The notes under the pieces are model-generated. The model ran no database searches. It worked only from the letters and a program-made list of their open reading frames with translations, and was not told the origin of the DNA. From the NCBI RefSeq assembly GCF_029689925.1, contig NZ_CP121445.1, positions 861,001-925,000 on the forward strand: a stretch of DNA of 64,000 nucleotides, given 5' to 3'. Below are positions 1-8,315 of this stretch, piece after piece. Origin of the DNA: Anaerocolumna sp. AGMB13025 (GTDB lineage: Bacteria; Bacillota; Clostridia; Lachnospirales; Lachnospiraceae). Position numbers and translations under genes: made by a program. Position 1 is the stretch's first letter; each line of letters begins with the position of its first letter.

Positions 1-791
1 CGTTTCGAAATTATAATGCCAAGCTTGGATTTTTTAACAGCCCCTGGGTGGGACTAAAATATTTTGAACGTTTTTTCCACTCTCCATATTTTACAGACAC
101 CATAAGTAATACCTTAATCCTTAGTGTATATGCTTTGATTGCAGGATTCCCGATACCGATTTTGTTTGCCCTTATGCTGAATTCCTTTCGGCACAAAAGA
201 TATAAGAAGATTATTCAGACAGTGACCTATGCACCTAATTTTATTTCAACCGTAGTTATGTGCGGAATGATTGTGTTGTTTTTATCTCCCAGTGTCGGTG
301 TAGTAAACCATATAATTGAGTTCTTCGGCGGTGATGCTATTAATTTTATGGCCAATAAAAACTACTGGCGGCATATTTATGTATGGTCTGGTATCTGGCA
401 GGGAATGGGCTGGAGCTCAGTTATTTACTTTGCGGCTTTAGCTGGTGTAAGCCCCGAACTTCATGAAGCAGCAGTTATGGATGGAGCGAGTAAGTTTCAG
501 TTGGTACGTTATATAGATTTTCCTAGTATTGTACCAACGGCTACAATACTGCTTATCTTAAGCTGCGGCAGTATGTTATCCATTGGTTTTGAAAAAGTAT
601 TTTTATTACAAAATGACTTGAATCTGAGCGTATCCCAGGTTATTTCAACTTATACCTATCAGGTAGGTATGGTAGATCATAATGTCTCATATTCCTCGGC
701 AATTGGTTTGTTTAACTCGGTTGTTAATGCGATACTGCTGATTACAGTAAATAAAACCGCAGACAAATTATCTGGCGTAAGCTTGTGGTAA
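1..791 (+). CDS. Carbohydrate ABC transporter permease, LplB type (5' end cut by window)
   Basis: The reading frame is open from base 3 and has no start in the window, so the 5' end is missing. The GTG at 48 is internal: the residues before it (..GFFNSPWVGLKYF) are typical of this family. About 262 residues are seen, with several hydrophobic segments and the cytoplasmic EAA loop (EAAVMDGAS..RYIDFP) that docks on the ATPase. The family (LplB/YteP) forms a heterodimer with an LplC/YtcP permease and imports oligosaccharides delivered by an LplA-type lipoprotein; both partners follow immediately. No ATPase is in the cluster, which is usual because a shared MsmK-like ATPase is often encoded elsewhere. 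The substrate cannot be read directly; neighbouring GH20, GH35 and CBM9 genes suggest a galactose- or amino-sugar-containing glycan (inference). Confidence 0.93.
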   Translation, partial: FRNYNAKLGFFNSPWVGLKYFERFFHSPYFTDTISNTLILSVYALIAGFPIPILFALMLNSFRHKRYKKIIQTVTYAPNFISTVVMCGMIVLFLSPSVGVVNHIIEFFGGDAINFMANKNYWRHIYVWSGIWQGMGWSSVIYFAALAGVSPELHEAAVMDGASKFQLVRYIDFPSIVPTATILLILSCGSMLSIGFEKVFLLQNDLNLSVSQVISTYTYQVGMVDHNVSYSSAIGLFNSVVNAILLITVNKTADKLSGVSLW

Positions 792-804
792 GGGAAGGGA
801 TAAC

Positions 805-909
805 GGTTGAAAGAAAATTTAAGAATTGAAAGGATGCCACAATAGGATTCTTTCAACCTATTTTGTTTGTGGCAGTATCACAGGTGAGCCTGTGATATGC
901 AAACGGGTG
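805..909 (+). ncRNA. Structured leader with pseudoknot, copy 1
   Basis: Between the two permease genes lies a leader with three helices. P1 pairs 805-815 with 848-858 (11 bp). P2 pairs 835-842 with 867-874 (TGCCACAA/TTGTGGCA). The 3' strand of P1 sits in the P2 loop, which gives an H-type pseudoknot. P3 pairs 876-884 with 889-897 (TATCACAGG/CCTGTGATA, loop TGAG). The GGGTG ribosome site (905-909) follows directly. A second copy at 38770 keeps the fold with paired changes, which supports an RNA function. It matches no riboswitch class that I recognise. Confidence 0.72.
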
Positions 910-914
910 TAACT

Positions 915-1829
915 ATGAAAAAAGTAAAAAATAAAGTAAAACGCTCAAGACAAGATGTGATTTATGACACCATAATATTCACAATCCTTACCTTCCTATT
1001 TTTAATTGTAGCATATCCGCTGTATTTTATTATAATTGCTTCCATAAGTAATCCGGATGCGGTAGCCGGTGGTAAGGTGGCTTTATTTCCGGTAGGTTTC
1101 TCCTTGGCAGGTTATGCGGAAGTGTTTAAAAATAGTAAGATTGTCACAGGCTTTTTAAATTCACTGCTGTATACGGCTTGTGGTGTCATGATTAATCTTG
1201 CCATTACTCTTCCGACCGCTTATGCATTATCCAGAGATAAGTTTGGCGGAAGAAAATTTGTTACTGTCTTTTACATGATTACCATGTTTATCAGCGGTGG
1301 TATGATACCTACCTATTTGGTAGTAAAGAATATGCATCTCCTAGACAGTATGTGGTCACTGATTCTTCCTGGTGCAATCAGTGTATTTAATATGATTGTG
1401 GCAAGAACCTTTTTTAAATCAAATATTTCCGAAGAATTATATGAAGCAGCTCAGATTGACGGCTGTGGTGTAACACAATTTTTCTTTAAGATTGCGCTGC
1501 CCCTTTCCGGCGCCATTATAGCAATTATGGTGCTGTATTACGGAGTTGGTCATTGGAATTCCTATTTCTCAGCTTTGCTTTATTTAGATAATGAAAAAAA
1601 ATATCCTTTGCAATTAGTATTAAGATCTATCCTGGTGCAAAATGCCAGCCAGCTGGCACAGAATGCACTGACACCGGCGCAGCAGGCGGCAATCGAGCAG
1701 AAGCGCCAGCTCACCGAATTAATGAAATATTCTCTGATTATCATCTCCAGTATTCCGGTATTGGTTATGTATCCTTTAGTGCAAAAGCATTTTGTAAAAG
1801 GTGTTATGATTGGTTCTGTAAAAGGCTGA
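915..1829 (+). CDS. Carbohydrate ABC transporter permease, LplC/YtcP type
   Basis: Inner half of the sugar importer, 304 residues. The start at 915 (ATGAAAAAAG) is chosen over the in-frame ATG at 897 because 897 lies at the end of a conserved leader hairpin, while GGGTG (905-909) is correctly spaced for 915. Hydrophobic segments lie near residues 20-45, 75-105, 115-140, 145-170, 200-225 and 270-290. The EAA loop reads EAAQIDGCG..FFKIALP. It ends in KGVMIGSVKG, the usual C-terminus of LplC-like permeases. It pairs with the upstream LplB-type permease and the downstream lipoprotein. Its translation is probably controlled by the structured leader just upstream (inference). Confidence 0.93.
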   Translation: MKKVKNKVKRSRQDVIYDTIIFTILTFLFLIVAYPLYFIIIASISNPDAVAGGKVALFPVGFSLAGYAEVFKNSKIVTGFLNSLLYTACGVMINLAITLPTAYALSRDKFGGRKFVTVFYMITMFISGGMIPTYLVVKNMHLLDSMWSLILPGAISVFNMIVARTFFKSNISEELYEAAQIDGCGVTQFFFKIALPLSGAIIAIMVLYYGVGHWNSYFSALLYLDNEKKYPLQLVLRSILVQNASQLAQNALTPAQQAAIEQKRQLTELMKYSLIIISSIPVLVMYPLVQKHFVKGVMIGSVKG

Positions 1830-1954
1830 TAATAACACAGAGGGAACGTTTTGTTTCCGGTTCTTTATATTAAAATATCGGGTCATTGGAGGAGGATTAA
1901 AGGAGTTTACATCTGATGACTCTGATAATATATAGTAAACAGGAGGAAAATTAT

Positions 1955-3595
1955 ATGAAATTGAAAAAAGTGATTGCTTTAACGCTTGTAGCTTCCGTTT
2001 TTGCTACTACCGCATTAACTGGCTGCTCTTCTAAAAAGTCAGATGGAGAAAAATCAACTGCTGAAACCAATGCAGCAACCAGTACAGAAACTGCATCCTC
2101 AGATGGCAGGGAAAAGGTTGACGGGGTAATGTATAAAGAAGGGCTGCCTATTGCGGACCCGGGCACCTATACATTTTCTCTGTTTGTGGATGACGCCAGT
2201 GAAACTGGTCAATATTATATGATGGACGAATTGCAGAAACAAACGGGTGTTACGGTTGAGTTACAGCAATACCCCTATGATGTAGCAAAAGAAAAATACA
2301 GCCTTGCCTTAAGCTCAGGAGATTATGCAGATTGTATAGGCGGCTGGACAGTATTAGATTCCGACGTTCTTACCTATGGTGTGGATATGAAGACTTTTAT
2401 TCCCCTTGAAGATTATTTTGAAAAATATTGCCCTAATATCACAGCTATGCTTAACTTAGAAGGTGTTAGAGAAGCAATGACAGCTCCGGATGGTCATATT
2501 TATTCCATTCCCTATGTATTAGAAGCTCCGGAAGTTGACTTTAATCCCTACATAAATACAAAATGGCTTAAGAATTTAGGTCTGGAAATGCCGAAAACAA
2601 CAGAAGAATTAAGAACTGTTTTAAAAGCCTTTAAAGAAAAAGATGCAAACGGCAATGGTGATCCTAACGACGAAATTCCTTTCGCTTTTGATCCGGATAA
2701 CAGACATCTTGGATATTTATGCGGATGGTTTGGAATGTCAGTTGATAATTACGGCTTTACTATGGTAGATGATAAATTAACCTTTGGAGCAAATTCAGAA
2801 CAATTTAAAAACGGTATTAAATTCCTTAACAGCCTCTACAAAGAAGGGCTTTTAGACCAGGAAATGTTTACACAGGATAAGAGCCAGTGGAAAGCGAAAG
2901 GTTCTCAGGATTTATATGGTGTTAGTATGATGTATGGCAGTGGAGATATCATGCCTTATGATGCAGGTGTAACACCAGACTGGGTTCCCCTTTCTGTATT
3001 AAGTGCAGAAGATGGAAGCACACCGGTTTACTTAAAGAGTACTTATGGAACGACGGTTCTTAAGAATCAGGTTGTAATTACAGATAATGCAAAGAATCCC
3101 GAAGCAATCTGCAGATGGTGGGATAATGTAATGGCTATGGATAATTCCGTACAGATTAACTGTGGACCTCTTGATAAGGTTGTTTTCAAAGAAGGTGACG
3201 GTTACAGAGCAATTGACATTAAAACGTTATCAGAAGAGGAGCAAACAAAGTATAACTGGTCTAACTTATGGCCTCAGTCCTTGCCGAAGTATTTACCAAA
3301 AGGTTTTGCTTTAATTGAAGATGTACCTATGTTTAAAGAGAAGCCAGTTGTTGATAAACAATATGAACCTTTCCTTACTAAGTCAATTATCCCTACTTAC
3401 TGGGCAAATGCTGAGGATGCTTCTTCTATGGCTGAATTACAGACTTCAATTAAAAACTATCTGGATCAGAAGATCGCTGAATGGGTATCCGGACAAGAAG
3501 ATATTGATAAAGGTTGGGATAGCTACATAAAACAGCTTGATAATCTTGGACTTCAACAATACATTGAAATGCGTAATAAAGCGTTAGAACAATAA
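1955..3595 (+). CDS. Extracellular solute-binding lipoprotein, LplA type
   Basis: Sugar-capturing lipoprotein of the importer, 546 residues. The start at 1955 has AGGAGG at 1941-1946; an in-frame ATG at 1916 lacks a ribosome site. A lipoprotein signal peptide (MKLKKVIALTLV..) ends in the lipobox LTGC, followed by a Ser/Thr/Ala-rich linker to about residue 65. The mature part has the two-lobed binding-protein pattern of family 1 (large LplA subclass, usually 500-560 residues). It includes a DANGNGDPNDEIPF segment resembling the calcium-binding-like loop often found in this subclass. The protein would sit on the outer membrane face and hand oligosaccharide to the permeases at 1-1829. The ligand is unknown. 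Confidence 0.94.
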   Translation: MKLKKVIALTLVASVFATTALTGCSSKKSDGEKSTAETNAATSTETASSDGREKVDGVMYKEGLPIADPGTYTFSLFVDDASETGQYYMMDELQKQTGVTVELQQYPYDVAKEKYSLALSSGDYADCIGGWTVLDSDVLTYGVDMKTFIPLEDYFEKYCPNITAMLNLEGVREAMTAPDGHIYSIPYVLEAPEVDFNPYINTKWLKNLGLEMPKTTEELRTVLKAFKEKDANGNGDPNDEIPFAFDPDNRHLGYLCGWFGMSVDNYGFTMVDDKLTFGANSEQFKNGIKFLNSLYKEGLLDQEMFTQDKSQWKAKGSQDLYGVSMMYGSGDIMPYDAGVTPDWVPLSVLSAEDGSTPVYLKSTYGTTVLKNQVVITDNAKNPEAICRWWDNVMAMDNSVQINCGPLDKVVFKEGDGYRAIDIKTLSEEEQTKYNWSNLWPQSLPKYLPKGFALIEDVPMFKEKPVVDKQYEPFLTKSIIPTYWANAEDASSMAELQTSIKNYLDQKIAEWVSGQEDIDKGWDSYIKQLDNLGLQQYIEMRNKALEQ

Positions 3596-3607
3596 AATAA
3601 GAAGAAT

Positions 3608-3656
3608 AGGACCGGGCGGCATACGAAGAGAATTGTATGCCGCCCGGTCCTGTTTT
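3608..3656 (+). terminator. Intrinsic terminator of the sugar importer
   Basis: A perfect 17-bp stem (3608-3624 with 3635-3651, containing ACCGGGCGGCATAC) with a 10-nt loop is followed by TGTTTT. It lies 13 bases after the stop of the binding protein. The 220 bases from here to 3876 hold no gene that I can support. Confidence 0.9.
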
Positions 3657-3876
3657 GCGCAACGAGAGTGTAAATATTTCTGTGTTTTCTCCATTATTTT
3701 CATATGATTCAAGGAATAGTTTATATTCCGCAGAAGCCTTGATTTTTAAGGATTTATGATCTCTGCCCATACCCGACCTCAGGAATTATTAAAAGAGCAA
3801 AGACACAAAATTAAAAACACTACCTGCGCAAACTTAGAAGGTTTTGTCTGATTACACACTCCACTGCTGCAGCGGT

Positions 3877-5730
3877 CTATACGATTTCTCGCAGATAGTC
3901 TGCATACCACAAGATAACTTCCTGTAACCGATATAACTCACCTTCTTTGGAACTGCTCCTCCAAAGTTCTTTGTAGTCTTTGAACCAGTATTCAAGAGCA
4001 ACTGCCAGGTCTTTCGGGCTGTCAGATTCTGTGTCAGGTAACTTAAGGAACTGCTTGGCGATTACAAGTCCAATGGAATTAAAAAGTTCCATTCCTTTTG
4101 CTGCGATCAGATAAGCTTTTACCACAGCTCTATTTTGGCTGTCCAGCTGGGGTAAACTCTGATACAGTTCTTTAGTGGATTTTATAATAAGCTGATTTGA
4201 GTGTGGAAGCGTCTTAGGGTTAACTTCCTGTAATAACTTCGTAATCTCTTCCAGAGGAGCATCGCGTTTGGTTAATTCCTTAAACTGTACGGTATGTGAC
4301 CACAGATAATAATCCTGACTGCCCATCCGATCAAAGATGGAAACCAGATTACCCGAGCGGTCCAGATATTCTACCATAGAAATCTGTCTATTTATCTCAT
4401 CATAACCAGGAATATCCGAATTCCAGGAGAAAGCGGCACCGTATATCATTCCGGGAATAGAAAATTCCGGCTGGTTAATATGTCCATAATCACCCCAATC
4501 CGTGTTAAGCAGGCCTAAGACGTTATAGCTGTGAGCATATTTACTCATTTCGCTGATATTGTCGTAAGCATTACGAAGGTGGTTAACCAGGCGGCGCCAT
4601 CCGTGTACCCCGGGGCAAAGATACTGTACTGCACCGGCGTCCTTTAATTTCTTTATGTTTGCTTCGGAGGGCTTGGTACAATAATCCCAGTTCAGGCAGA
4701 TAATATCCTGAGGCAGCTGCTGTATGGCAGAAGGATTGGCAACAATAATATCCCCCCAGAACATAGGACGTTTCCCATGGTGTTTTACAACCTCGCATAT
4801 TTTAGCAACAAAATCCACATACATCTGCTCGGTGCCGATTTTGGCTGCTAACTCCTTACTTTTACCCTTTCCCAGGTCAAAGGTTTCATCCGCACAGATG
4901 TTAAAGTGTTTCGAGGAGAATAAGGGTATGAATTCCGTAAGCATGTTCTCGATCATAAGAAAGCTTTTGTCATTGGTTATATCGACCGTATGATGTTCCA
5001 TCCGGCCCATGTAGGAAAAGGAATCACTGTTCGAACCATTAAGCTCACATAATTCCTCATAGGTTTTCGTACAAAGTACCTTGTGAAGATGTCCAAAGCT
5101 GGCAATGGAGGGAACCAGTTCGATGTTAAGGTTGTTACAATAGCGGTCAATTTCCAAGATTTCCTCCGCAGTTAACGGGGTATCATCCCGCCATACCTCA
5201 CTGAAATCCTTAAATAGGAAACTATGTTCTACGTAAAGCTGAAGCTGATTTAGCTTATAATAACTGAGTTTGTCGGCCAGAGCTTTCAAAGTCTCTAAGG
5301 TAGGAATTCTTCCCCTGGTAACGTCATAATAATATCCACGGTTTATAAGTTCCGGATAATCACTGATTTCAAGGCAAGGGATAACGGCCAGGCATTGGCT
5401 GATCATCTGGGACAGGGTCTGAACAGCGTATAACAGACCGGTACTGCTGCCGCCTGTTAAGGTTATTTTTGTTTCCTGCACACTTAGGGTATATTCCTGT
5501 TCCTTTAAGGAAGGGGACAAGTTAAGATAGATACCATTATCCCTTTGGTCATCAGCCTTTGTAATATTTAGTCCAAAGCATACATGTTTCTTGATATTAT
5601 CCTTAAGAATTCGGGCGTAATTATATTCCATAAAACCCAATCGGGAATTAAGAATGATTTGGGTGTCATACTTCAGAGTGAATTCATTGGGCGTATAGGT
5701 TAATTTTTGAGGACTGGGAATCAGATACAT
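3877..5730 (-). CDS. Glycoside hydrolase family 20, beta-N-acetylhexosaminidase-like
   Basis: Predicted retaining beta-N-acetylhexosaminidase that uses substrate-assisted catalysis, 617 residues. Residues 1-120 resemble the alpha/beta GH20b domain (LTGGSSTGLLYAVQTLSQ). The TIM barrel starts with NRGYYYDVTRGRIPTLETLK, and the catalytic Asp-Glu pair is in CADETFDLG near residue 280. It has no signal peptide, so it should act in the cytoplasm on imported oligosaccharides. The start is backed by AAAGGAG. It is divergent from the CBM9-like gene at 6140, and both probably serve the same glycan as the importer upstream. Exact specificity (GlcNAc, GalNAc or another hexosamine) cannot be read from the sequence. 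Confidence 0.88.
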   Translation of the reverse strand: MYLIPSPQKLTYTPNEFTLKYDTQIILNSRLGFMEYNYARILKDNIKKHVCFGLNITKADDQRDNGIYLNLSPSLKEQEYTLSVQETKITLTGGSSTGLLYAVQTLSQMISQCLAVIPCLEISDYPELINRGYYYDVTRGRIPTLETLKALADKLSYYKLNQLQLYVEHSFLFKDFSEVWRDDTPLTAEEILEIDRYCNNLNIELVPSIASFGHLHKVLCTKTYEELCELNGSNSDSFSYMGRMEHHTVDITNDKSFLMIENMLTEFIPLFSSKHFNICADETFDLGKGKSKELAAKIGTEQMYVDFVAKICEVVKHHGKRPMFWGDIIVANPSAIQQLPQDIICLNWDYCTKPSEANIKKLKDAGAVQYLCPGVHGWRRLVNHLRNAYDNISEMSKYAHSYNVLGLLNTDWGDYGHINQPEFSIPGMIYGAAFSWNSDIPGYDEINRQISMVEYLDRSGNLVSIFDRMGSQDYYLWSHTVQFKELTKRDAPLEEITKLLQEVNPKTLPHSNQLIIKSTKELYQSLPQLDSQNRAVVKAYLIAAKGMELFNSIGLVIAKQFLKLPDTESDSPKDLAVALEYWFKDYKELWRSSSKEGELYRLQEVILWYADYLREIV

Positions 5731-6050
5731 AGGTTATTACTCCTTTGTTGGATTTTAATATAACGGTCAGGTTCCGGACATAATTCAGAAGAATTCTTTC
5801 ACAGTATAGGAGATTAATATTTCCTATGTAAGGATAGACCCTGTCTGGCAGGAGGTACATGTTACAGAAAAGAAGTACAGTAAAGTACATTATAGCAAAA
5901 CTTATCTGTGATGCCGTTATGCAGGAAACCTGAACCGATATAATTTTAATATCATAGCATGTTTATTAAAAAAAGCTATACATTTGATAACAAAAAGTAA
6001 ATATAATTTTAATAAAAACCTGTAAAATGTTAACTATTTTGTAAAATTGA

Positions 6051-6079
6051 TTGTTAAATCATAAAAATTATGCTATAGT
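6051..6079 (+). promoter_or_regulatory. Sigma-A promoter for the CBM9-lacI-GH35 operon
   Basis: TTGTTA (6051-6056), 17-bp spacer, TATAGT (6074-6079), with an extended -10 TG at 6071-6072. The gene start is 61 bases downstream. The remaining 5731-6139 gap is AT-rich and holds no other gene; the divergent GH20 promoter must also lie here. Confidence 0.7.
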
Positions 6080-6139
6080 TTAGAAGCGAACGTAACTATA
6101 TGATAAAATTAATGAACCAAGATAGCAAAGGAGCTGTTT

Positions 6140-7180
6140 ATGAAACCGATCAATTATAGAATACCGATGCCTGCTGTCCCATTTAATCCACCTGTTTATG
6201 TGTGCCAAAGGGCGTTAGAACCCTTCCAGTTGGATGGTAATATCGATAAGACCTTCTGGAAAGCTGCTCCCTTTACCACGGATTTTGTAGACATCCAGGG
6301 AGAGCATATGCAAAAGCCTCGTTTTATCACAAAGGCAAAGATGCTGTGGGACGATGAGAACCTTTACTTTGCTGCTTTACTTGAAGGCAATGAAATCTGG
6401 GCCAATGTAACTGGGCGGGATGAGGTTATCTTTAACGACAACGACTTTGAAATATTTATAGATCCGGATTCTGATACACAAAAATATTATGAATTTGAAA
6501 TGAACGCTAGGAATACAGTTTGGGATCTGCTCCTCACCAAAGCCTACCGGGATATGGGTACACCTATTAATGGCTGGGATATTAAGGGACTTAAGACCGC
6601 AGTACATATCAATGGTAAGTTAAACGACCCTTCAGCCGATAATAAATCCTGGTCCGTAGAGGTAGTCATGCCCTTTGCGGCTCTTAAGGAATGTGCGTAT
6701 GAAACAAGAAAACCAGAGAGCGGTGAATACTGGAGGATTAACTTTTCCAGAGTGCAGTGGCTGGTGGAAGAAAAAAATGGGGAATTTTACAAAAAAATTG
6801 ACAAAAATACTAATTTACCTTATCCTGAAGATAATTGGGTATGGGCTCCAACTGGGGTAATCAATATTCATTATCCGGAACTGTGGGGCTTTGTATTCTT
6901 TGAGGATAACAGTAAGGACAGTGGAGTGAAAGAGTATGCCATCCCGAAAGATGAGAGGATTAAATGGCAGCTAAGAACGGTATATTATGCAGAACATAGG
7001 TATTGGGACGAGTACGGATGTTTTACTGCGGATCTTTCAGTGTTAAGTGATGTTAACATTGATAACCGTGATATTAAAATTGAAGTAACAACCAATACCT
7101 TTGAAGCAAGCTGCCGCAATGAAGATAATACAAAGGATATTATTATCTTTTCAGACGGCAGAGTGATTGCCGTAGGATAA
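6140..7180 (+). CDS. CBM9-like carbohydrate-binding protein
   Basis: Protein of 346 residues whose first two thirds match the CBM9/DOMON-like sandwich: LDGNIDKTFWKAAPF, then AKMLWDDENLYFAALLEG, then NDNDFEIFIDPDSD, a conserved series in this family. No signal peptide is visible, so it is either cytoplasmic or an accessory part of intracellular degradation. No catalytic motif is evident. AAAGGAG precedes the start. It begins a three-gene unit with the LacI regulator and the GH35 enzyme. Such proteins often appear in Firmicute glycan clusters, but their exact role is poorly defined; binding of the imported sugar is an inference. Confidence 0.82.
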   Translation: MKPINYRIPMPAVPFNPPVYVCQRALEPFQLDGNIDKTFWKAAPFTTDFVDIQGEHMQKPRFITKAKMLWDDENLYFAALLEGNEIWANVTGRDEVIFNDNDFEIFIDPDSDTQKYYEFEMNARNTVWDLLLTKAYRDMGTPINGWDIKGLKTAVHINGKLNDPSADNKSWSVEVVMPFAALKECAYETRKPESGEYWRINFSRVQWLVEEKNGEFYKKIDKNTNLPYPEDNWVWAPTGVINIHYPELWGFVFFEDNSKDSGVKEYAIPKDERIKWQLRTVYYAEHRYWDEYGCFTADLSVLSDVNIDNRDIKIEVTTNTFEASCRNEDNTKDIIIFSDGRVIAVG

Positions 7181-7268
7181 ACAGATAAATCATGGGACAC
7201 TTATCGTCAAAGAAAAAGCTTTGACAAGTAACACCATAGTAAAAATTATAACAGAGAGGTTATATACT

Positions 7269-8300
7269 ATGAAAAAAGTCACGATGCAGGAAATAGCGGA
7301 GGCACTTAATATCTCCAGAGTTACCGTTTGGAAGGTATTTAGTAACAGGGGTGGAGTTTCAGAAGATTTAAAAGCGAAAATCATTAAAAAAGCGGAAGAC
7401 ATGCATTATTTAGTTCCGGATAATATAAGAGCCTCTTCCGAGCGTGATGAAACGGAGAAGGATGAGACGATTACAGTTTCTGTAGCAGTATCCAGACCAG
7501 AGAGTTCCCTCTTCTGGATGAAAATAATACACCGGATGGCAAAGGAACTGCTTACTTACAATGTAAATCTGCTGTATACGTACCTGCCGACCTCGGTACC
7601 CGCTAATTATGTACTTCCAGCTATGTTAACCAATCAATCGGTTCAGGGTATTATTGTACTTAATGTATATGACAGTAAGTTAATACACCTATTAAATGAA
7701 GTAAATATACCAAAGGTATTTATGGATGTGGATACCGGAATGCCCTTAGAGACTTTAAATGGGGATCTGGTTTTACTGGAAGGATTATATAGTATATCCC
7801 AGATTACCGATTATATCATTAAAAAAGGACGTACTCAAATTGGGTTCATAGGGGATATCAATTATGCACTCACCAATTACAGGCGGTACGAGGGCTATCT
7901 TCAGGCAATGAATCAAAATAATCTTCCGGTTAATCCTAAATTTTGTCTGACGAAATCCATAGGAATTGACAGCTACCAGGAAGAAATCGAAGATTTCCTG
8001 GATAACCTTGAAAAAATGCCAGAGGCCTTTATCTGTGCCAGTGACTACATCGGACATATTGTAATACAGTACTGTGAAAAACATAATTACCGTATACCCC
8101 AGGATATCGCCATATCTGGTTACGATAATAACCAGGAATATGCAGATGCAGAAAACTTAACTACCGTTCAGGTACAAAACGATACCATTGGTAAACGTCT
8201 GGTAGTCCAAATGATGTACCGTCTGGAGAACCCAGAGGCCTCTTATGAGATAGTAAACCTGCATTCCAAGGTTGAGTACCGTAAATCAACGGATTTTTAA
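7269..8300 (+). CDS. LacI-family transcriptional regulator
   Basis: Regulator of 343 residues. The N-terminal helix-turn-helix reads MQEIAEALNISRVTVWKVFSN, with the LacI hinge region after it, followed by a periplasmic-binding-like effector domain (FIGDINYALTNYRRYEGY, CASDYIGHIVIQYC, ISGYDNN). The start at 7269 follows AGAGAGG and begins directly at the HTH; the upstream ATG-like start at 7221 would add 16 unrelated residues. It lies between the CBM9-like and GH35 genes with short spacers, so it probably controls this cluster in response to a sugar. The recognition-helix residues VTVWKV differ from the commoner TVSRVL. The operator was not identified here. Confidence 0.93.
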   Translation: MKKVTMQEIAEALNISRVTVWKVFSNRGGVSEDLKAKIIKKAEDMHYLVPDNIRASSERDETEKDETITVSVAVSRPESSLFWMKIIHRMAKELLTYNVNLLYTYLPTSVPANYVLPAMLTNQSVQGIIVLNVYDSKLIHLLNEVNIPKVFMDVDTGMPLETLNGDLVLLEGLYSISQITDYIIKKGRTQIGFIGDINYALTNYRRYEGYLQAMNQNNLPVNPKFCLTKSIGIDSYQEEIEDFLDNLEKMPEAFICASDYIGHIVIQYCEKHNYRIPQDIAISGYDNNQEYADAENLTTVQVQNDTIGKRLVVQMMYRLENPEASYEIVNLHSKVEYRKSTDF

Positions 8301-8315
8301 CAACAGGAGGATATC

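Noticed and set aside
897..914. Upstream start codon for the second permease
   Set aside because: The ATG at 897 is part of the conserved leader after P3, and the ribosome site fits 915.
3450..3770. Minus-strand frame of 106 residues
   Set aside because: Crosses the terminator stem of the sugar operon and overlaps the binding-protein end; no ribosome site.
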